From an uncultured Fidelibacterota bacterium (lineage in GTDB: Bacteria; Fidelibacterota; Marinisomatia; Marinisomatales; Marinisomataceae): DNA of 57,440 nucleotides. The DNA lies in contig CACHCR010000004.1 of the NCBI GenBank assembly GCA_902578385.1, positions 47,501 to 104,940 on the forward strand, in the 5' to 3' direction. Positions 53,642 through 57,440 of the stretch are shown here, piece after piece (within the stretch, counting starts at the first letter, position 1; the number at the start of each line of letters is the position of its first letter). Below the pieces are notes generated by a model, which had not been told where the DNA came from, made no database searches, and was given only the letters and a program-made list of their open reading frames with translations. A program made the position numbers and the translations under genes.

Positions 53642-54848
53642 AAATTATAACTGAGTTATGTCCACCAAACCCAAATGAATTACTCATTGAAATATTTATA
53701 TCCTTTTTGAGTGCTTCATTTGGAGTATAATCTAGATCGCATTCAGAATCAGAGTTGTTGTAATTGATAGTTGGTGGAATAATTCCATTATTTAGAGTAT
53801 TTATACATGCAATAGCTTCAATAGCTCCAGCAGCTCCCAGTAGATGGCCTGTCATAGATTTTGTTGAGCTTATAGGTACATTTGTAGCATCTTTACCAAA
53901 AACCTTTTTAATGGCTTGAGTTTCTAGCATATCGTTAAAATATGTTGATGTACCATGAGCATTAATATATCCCACTTCAGATGTATCAATTTCAGCATTA
54001 TTCAGTGCCATAGTTATTGCGTTTGATGCACCAGTACTTTCATTATCAGGTTGAGTAATATGAAAAGCATCATTCGTGATTCCATAACCAATAATTTCTC
54101 CAATGATATTAGCGCCACGTTTTTTTGCTTCATCACAATCTTCTAACATTAACATCCCTGCACCTTCTGATAAAATAAATCCATCCCTATCTTTATCAAA
54201 TGGCCTTGAAGCACCTTGAGGATTCTCATTATTTTTTGATAAGGCTTTCATATTAGCAAATCCTGAAAGAGTAAGAGGGGTGATGCTTCCCTCAGCTCCA
54301 CCACAAAGAATAGCTTTGGAATAACCATTGGATATTAATCTATATGCCATCCCAATTGCATCAGTAGCTGAAGAACAAGCAGTAGACATTGAAAAGTTTA
54401 AACCATGTAAATTATGTTTGATAGCAATTTGTCCACCAGCTATGTTTGGAATCATTTTTGGAACATAAAATGGTGATACGCCACGTTGACCTTTTTTAAT
54501 TAGTTTTTGATGTTCTTCTTCAAGTGTATGCATACCTCCAACACCTGTTCCAACAATAACTCCAGCTTCAGAGGAACTATAATTAGAATTTTTAAGTGCT
54601 TGATCAGCTGCTATTAAACCAAACATTGTAAACCTATCAAGCTTGCGAACCTCTTTAGCTTCAAAGAAATTATTTGGATCAAATTCTTTGACTTCTCCAG
54701 CAATTTTTACTGAAAAATTTTCCGTATCAAAGTTAGAAATATAGTCAATGCCTGATATGCCATTTACTAAATTATCCCATAAAGATTGGGAATTAAGACC
54801 TAATGGAGAAATTGATCCTTCTCCAGTTATAACTACTCTTTTTTTCAA
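53622..54848 (-). CDS. fabF: 3-oxoacyl-ACP synthase II
   Basis: FabF elongates acyl-ACP by condensation with malonyl-ACP. The 408-residue protein has the active-site Cys in STACSSATDAIG and the two His residues in NAHGTSTYFND and MTGHLLGAAGA, plus the terminal NSFGFGGHNS. This is the standard length. It lies two bases downstream of acpP in a minus-strand unit with fabG, fabD and rpmF. The gene end overlaps the convergent isomerase gene, so any terminator would lie inside coding sequence. Confidence 0.97.
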   Translation of the reverse strand: MKKRVVITGEGSISPLGLNSQSLWDNLVNGISGIDYISNFDTENFSVKIAGEVKEFDPNNFFEAKEVRKLDRFTMFGLIAADQALKNSNYSSSEAGVIVGTGVGGMHTLEEEHQKLIKKGQRGVSPFYVPKMIPNIAGGQIAIKHNLHGLNFSMSTACSSATDAIGMAYRLISNGYSKAILCGGAEGSITPLTLSGFANMKALSKNNENPQGASRPFDKDRDGFILSEGAGMLMLEDCDEAKKRGANIIGEIIGYGITNDAFHITQPDNESTGASNAITMALNNAEIDTSEVGYINAHGTSTYFNDMLETQAIKKVFGKDATNVPISSTKSMTGHLLGAAGAIEAIACINTLNNGIIPPTINYNNSDSECDLDYTPNEALKKDINISMSNSFGFGGHNSVIIFKKFSS

Positions 54849-54850
54849 AA

Positions 54851-55084
54851 TTATTTTGCGTGATTGTTGATGTATTCTAATGCAGCGCCAACAGTAGTAA
54901 TTTTTTCTGCATCTTCATCAGGAATTTCAAGGTCAAATTCTTCTTCAAACTCCATAATAAGTTCTACAGTATCTAATGAGTCTGCTCCAAGATCATCAAG
55001 AAAGCTTGCTTCAGGAACAACTCTTGATTCATCTACACTTAATTTATCTACGATTATATTTGTTACTTTTTCATTTAATGACAT
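54851..55084 (-). CDS. acpP: acyl carrier protein
   Basis: ACP carries growing fatty-acyl chains on a phosphopantetheine arm. The 77-residue acidic protein has the attachment Ser in [11 protein letters not shown]. An excellent AAGGAG ribosome site (minus strand, bases 55094-55099) sits between the fabG stop and the ATG, which fits the need for very high expression. It lies between fabG and fabF, the common order. Confidence 0.98.
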   Translation of the reverse strand: MSLNEKVTNIIVDKLSVDESRVVPEASFLDDLGADSLDTVELIMEFEEEFDLEIPDEDAEKITTVGAALEYINNHAK

Positions 55085-55100
55085 AATTAATATCTCCTTA

Positions 55101-55832
55101 TTAATTTAATGACATTCCACCGTCAATATAAAATGTTTGCCCTGTAATATAACTGGCTTCATCGGAACATAAAAATAAAATCATATTACCAATATCTTTT
55201 GGTTTTCCAAGTTTTTTTAGAGGAATTCTTTCTAAATATCCCTGTTTCACTGTGTCAGAAAGGTGTGAGATCATGTCAGTTTCAATTAATCCCGGTGCAA
55301 TGCAATTTACTGTAATATTTCTACGACCAACTTCTTTTGCTAGAGATTTTGTTAAAGCCAATAGACCACCTTTTGAGGCAGCATAATTTCCTTGTCCTTT
55401 ATTACCATCTGTTCCAGAAATAGAAGAAATATTAATAATTCTTCCATTTTTGTTCTTTACCATATCTTTTAAGACTGTTTTTGTTAAATGAAATGGACCA
55501 TTAAGATTAACATTCATGACTTGATTCCATTCTTCAGATTTCATTCTTAGTAGAATATTATCCATATGAATACCAGCATTATTGACAAGAACATCTGCAT
55601 GACCAAATTTTGAAATAACAAATTCATATAGTTTTTCAATTGATTTTTCATTAGAAATATCACTGCAAAATGGATGAATATTTTCTATGTCTCTGATTGA
55701 ATCTAAAGATTTTTCACTCGTAGCAACTGCTACAACATTAAAATTATTTTGAGCAAGAATAAGAGAAATTTCTTTCCCAATTCCTCTAGATCCTCCAGTT
55801 ACAATTGCTGTTTTTGTTGAAAAGTTAAGCAT
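55101..55832 (-). CDS. fabG: 3-oxoacyl-ACP reductase
   Basis: FabG reduces 3-oxoacyl-ACP to the 3-hydroxy form with NADPH. The 243-residue short-chain dehydrogenase has the cofactor loop [10 protein letters not shown], the NNAG motif, and the catalytic Ser, Tyr and Lys in ISSISGT and YAASKGG. It ends with the usual [12 protein letters not shown]. It lies 9 bases after fabD and 16 bases before acpP. Confidence 0.96.
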   Translation of the reverse strand: MLNFSTKTAIVTGGSRGIGKEISLILAQNNFNVVAVATSEKSLDSIRDIENIHPFCSDISNEKSIEKLYEFVISKFGHADVLVNNAGIHMDNILLRMKSEEWNQVMNVNLNGPFHLTKTVLKDMVKNKNGRIINISSISGTDGNKGQGNYAASKGGLLALTKSLAKEVGRRNITVNCIAPGLIETDMISHLSDTVKQGYLERIPLKKLGKPKDIGNMILFLCSDEASYITGQTFYIDGGMSLN

Positions 55833-55841
55833 AAAACAATT

Positions 55842-56726
55842 TTATAAGTTTTCAATACTATTATAGGTTGTAATTGTTAATGAATCATCAATTTTTTTGA
55901 TAATATTGCTTAAAACTTTTTTTGGGCCAATTTCTACAAATTTGTTAGACAATTCGCCTAGCGATTTAATACTTTTTGACCATTGAACTGGATTATCTAT
56001 TTGTTCAATAAGAGCATTTTTAATTTCTTCAATACTTCTATTTGGTTTTGCATTAAAATTTGAAACAATTGGGAAAGATACTTCATTAAACCTTGAAATA
56101 TTTATTATATCTGAAAGCTTGTTTTTTGCTTCGGACATTAGTTTGGAATGAAATGCTCCGCTGACACTTAATGGTATTACTTTTGAACCAATACTTTTTA
56201 GACTATCCGATGCTAAGTCGATTGATTCTTTACTTCCAGAAATAACAATTTGAGAATCAGAGTTGATATTTCCAATTTGACAATCAAAAGAATCACAAAT
56301 AGTCTGTATTTTATTAATTGATGTGCCTATAACAGCACTCATTTTACCTGGATTATTCAATTCACATTCATGCATTGCTTTAGCACGAACATCTACAATC
56401 TTTAACCCAGTTTCAAAATCAAAAAAATTATTTGCATACAATGCGCTAAACTCACCAAGACTATGTCCAGCCACAGCAACACATTCTTTTTGGTCTTTGA
56501 TTAAATCAAAAATTATAGTTGAATGTATAAATATAGCTAGTTGAGCATATTGTGTTTGTCTTAATACATTCTCTTCAGCAGAAAACATTATTTCTGAAAT
56601 ATCGAATCCTAAAATTTTATTAGATAGTTCAATCCTATCTTTTGCAATTTGGAATGTATTATAAAGATTTAAGCTCATTCCAGGTCGGTGAGAACCTTGC
56701 CCTGAAAAAATGAAACAATTCTTCAT
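55842..56726 (-). CDS. fabD: malonyl-CoA:ACP acyltransferase
   Basis: FabD loads malonyl groups onto ACP. The 294-residue protein has the N-terminal FIFSGQGSH, nucleophile Ser in AGHSLGEFSALY, and the conserved His in SGAFHSKLM. Gln and Arg substrate residues are in place. Its ATG overlaps the rpmF stop by one base. In many bacteria plsX and fabH sit between rpmF and fabD; here they are absent from this position. Confidence 0.96.
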   Translation of the reverse strand: MKNCFIFSGQGSHRPGMSLNLYNTFQIAKDRIELSNKILGFDISEIMFSAEENVLRQTQYAQLAIFIHSTIIFDLIKDQKECVAVAGHSLGEFSALYANNFFDFETGLKIVDVRAKAMHECELNNPGKMSAVIGTSINKIQTICDSFDCQIGNINSDSQIVISGSKESIDLASDSLKSIGSKVIPLSVSGAFHSKLMSEAKNKLSDIINISRFNEVSFPIVSNFNAKPNRSIEEIKNALIEQIDNPVQWSKSIKSLGELSNKFVEIGPKKVLSNIIKKIDDSLTITTYNSIENL

Positions 56727-56902
56727 TAGTTTTGATCTACAGGTTTTCCTTTATAATAAAGAATTCCATCATGATAGTATGCATGATGAGGTAGATGTTC
56801 TACACCTGTATTCTTACATTTTACTGTATGAACAAGAGTGGACTTATAATGAGTCCTTCTCTTTTTAGAACGCGTTTTTGATTGTCTTTTTTTTGGTAAC
56901 AT
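56726..56902 (-). CDS. rpmF: 50S ribosomal protein L32 (zinc-free type)
   Basis: L32 is a small large-subunit protein near the peptidyl-transferase region. The 58-residue product starts MLPKKRQSKTRSKKRRTHYK, the typical basic head of L32. It ends with VKCKNTGVEHLPHHAYYHDG and a YYKGKPV tail. Only one of the four cysteines of the zinc-binding form remains (Cys29), and the CxNTG...HLPHHAY pattern matches the FCB-type variant. An AAGGA site precedes the ATG. Its stop overlaps the fabD start by one base, so it heads the fatty-acid unit, a common link of ribosome and lipid synthesis. Confidence 0.93.
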   Translation of the reverse strand: MLPKKRQSKTRSKKRRTHYKSTLVHTVKCKNTGVEHLPHHAYYHDGILYYKGKPVDQN

Positions 56903-56959
56903 TTTTTTCCTTAACCAGGTGGCAATATAAACAAATTAATCTTTCTTGTGAAATATTTT

Positions 56960-57334
56960 TTATAATTCAGTTTTGTCAATCCAGCAATTATATCCAAGCT
57001 CAAAATTTATATTTTCAGCTAATTTAACAGCATCATCTCTCGAAGAGAAATTTCCATATCTTACTCGGTATTTATATTCTGAATTAGCATCATTTTTTTG
57101 AATGAAAGCATCAATATTTGAAGCATTCAATGCTTGAACAACTTCCATTGCTTCATCAAAAGTTTTTTTAACAGCAATTTGGATTGTATAGTAAAATTCA
57201 TTATCTATATTTACTGAAGAAGTTTCAGATATTTCTTCTTTGTCTTCTTCAATAACATAATCAAGCCAACTTTCTGTTTGTACCTGCGAAAATAATGCTG
57301 AACTGAAAACTAATATTATAATTAATCTCAACAT
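56960..57334 (-). CDS. exported SPOR-domain protein
   Basis: This is a small periplasmic protein of 124 residues with an N-terminal signal peptide (MLRLIIILVFSSALFSQ). An acidic linker follows, then one SPOR domain near residues 45-122. The domain pattern YYTIQIAVKKTFDEAMEVVQAL and YRVRYGNFSSRDDAVKLAENI fits the family, which binds glycan strands lacking stem peptides at division sites. There is no further domain, so it may be a stand-alone septal factor. It lies 57 bases upstream of rpmF and 5 bases after the ndk end. Confidence 0.85.
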   Translation of the reverse strand: MLRLIIILVFSSALFSQVQTESWLDYVIEEDKEEISETSSVNIDNEFYYTIQIAVKKTFDEAMEVVQALNASNIDAFIQKNDANSEYKYRVRYGNFSSRDDAVKLAENINFELGYNCWIDKTEL

Positions 57335-57339
57335 AAAGC

Positions 57340-57440
57340 TTAGAAAAAGAAGTTTATTTCAATTTTTGCATTTTCATTACTATCGGAGCCATGCGTAGCA
57401 TTCATTGAAATATCTGTTCCATATTTTGCTCTTATTGAAC
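57340..57440 (-). CDS. ndk: nucleoside diphosphate kinase (3' end only)
   Basis: This is the C-terminal 32 residues of Ndk, which equalises nucleoside triphosphate pools. The visible tail reads SIRAKYGTDISMNATHGSD and then ENAKIEINFFF, with the catalytic-site His in NATHGSD. This tail is highly conserved, so the call is strong despite the truncation. The 5' part lies beyond the window edge. Confidence 0.93.
   Translation of the reverse strand, partial: SIRAKYGTDISMNATHGSDSNENAKIEINFFF

Noticed and set aside
54864-55109. 81-codon open frame on the plus strand
   Set aside because: It is antisense to acpP, a certain gene, and the product is a Ser/Ile/Asn-rich string with no recognisable features.

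Overview
The window is a compact, AT-rich (about 30% GC by eye) bacterial chromosome segment that is almost entirely coding. It holds about 60 genes. No stretch longer than about 125 bases lacks a gene, and I saw no rRNA, tRNA, CRISPR array, insertion sequence or prophage. Genes run in long co-directional blocks joined by ATGA, TAATG or short overlaps, which implies extensive translational coupling. Several traits point to the Bacteroidota/Chlorobi/Marinimicrobia (FCB) side of the tree: a zinc-free type L32 with a single Cys, a DksA-like protein keeping one of four zinc cysteines, a DsbD with a C-terminal CTNC motif, and a TPR lipoprotein followed by a small lipoprotein. With the streamlined AT-rich layout and marine-style Na+ symporters and sulfatase, a Marinimicrobia (SAR406)-like marine bacterium is my best guess. 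This is inference, not proof.

Layout. 1-3401: housekeeping (tsaE partial, tsaB, accD, guaA). 3392-5504: a membrane O-acyltransferase with an SGNH-like partner, followed by a membrane-anchored sulfatase (5629-7275) and a GNAT enzyme. 7781-15089: glmS, a PEMT/ICMT-like methyltransferase, an SMR exporter, an LpoA-like periplasmic protein, pgeF, uppP and a PutP-like symporter. 15110-19349: holA, an ECF sigma factor with a probable anti-sigma partner, a TPR lipoprotein and a small lipoprotein. 19349-25812: a surface-glycan block (three glycosyltransferases, a flippase, a YfhO-family protein). 25809-30329: yajC, def, fmt, a PASTA protein, a lipoprotein and hflX.

30307-33789: two transporters, a small two-helix membrane protein and a GNAT enzyme. 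33864-39357: pyrF, pyrE, a patatin, a DsbD-type reductase and an HtrA protease. 39409-47546: a divergent ileS, a DksA-like protein, lspA, rluD, xerC/D, pckA and greA. 47553-49606 (minus strand): an overlapping three-gene unit of an LptF/G permease, a protein resembling the helical domain of thymine-hypermodification enzymes (HMUDK/aGPT-PPlase type), and a 37-residue membrane peptide. 49628-53641: an alanine/Na+ symporter, a eukaryote-type phosphomannomutase, a polyprenyl synthase and a PGI/PMI. 53622-57440 (minus strand): fabF, acpP, fabG, fabD, rpmF, a SPOR protein and the 3' end of ndk.

Most genes serve envelope building (glmS, uppP, lspA, the lpt-type permease, the glycan cluster, fatty-acid synthesis), translation (tsaB/E, def, fmt, ileS, rpmF, rluD) or Na+-coupled nutrient uptake. 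The most unusual item is the thymine-modification-like gene at 47647-48525. It overlaps both neighbours but uses arginine codons unlike the permease gene beside it.
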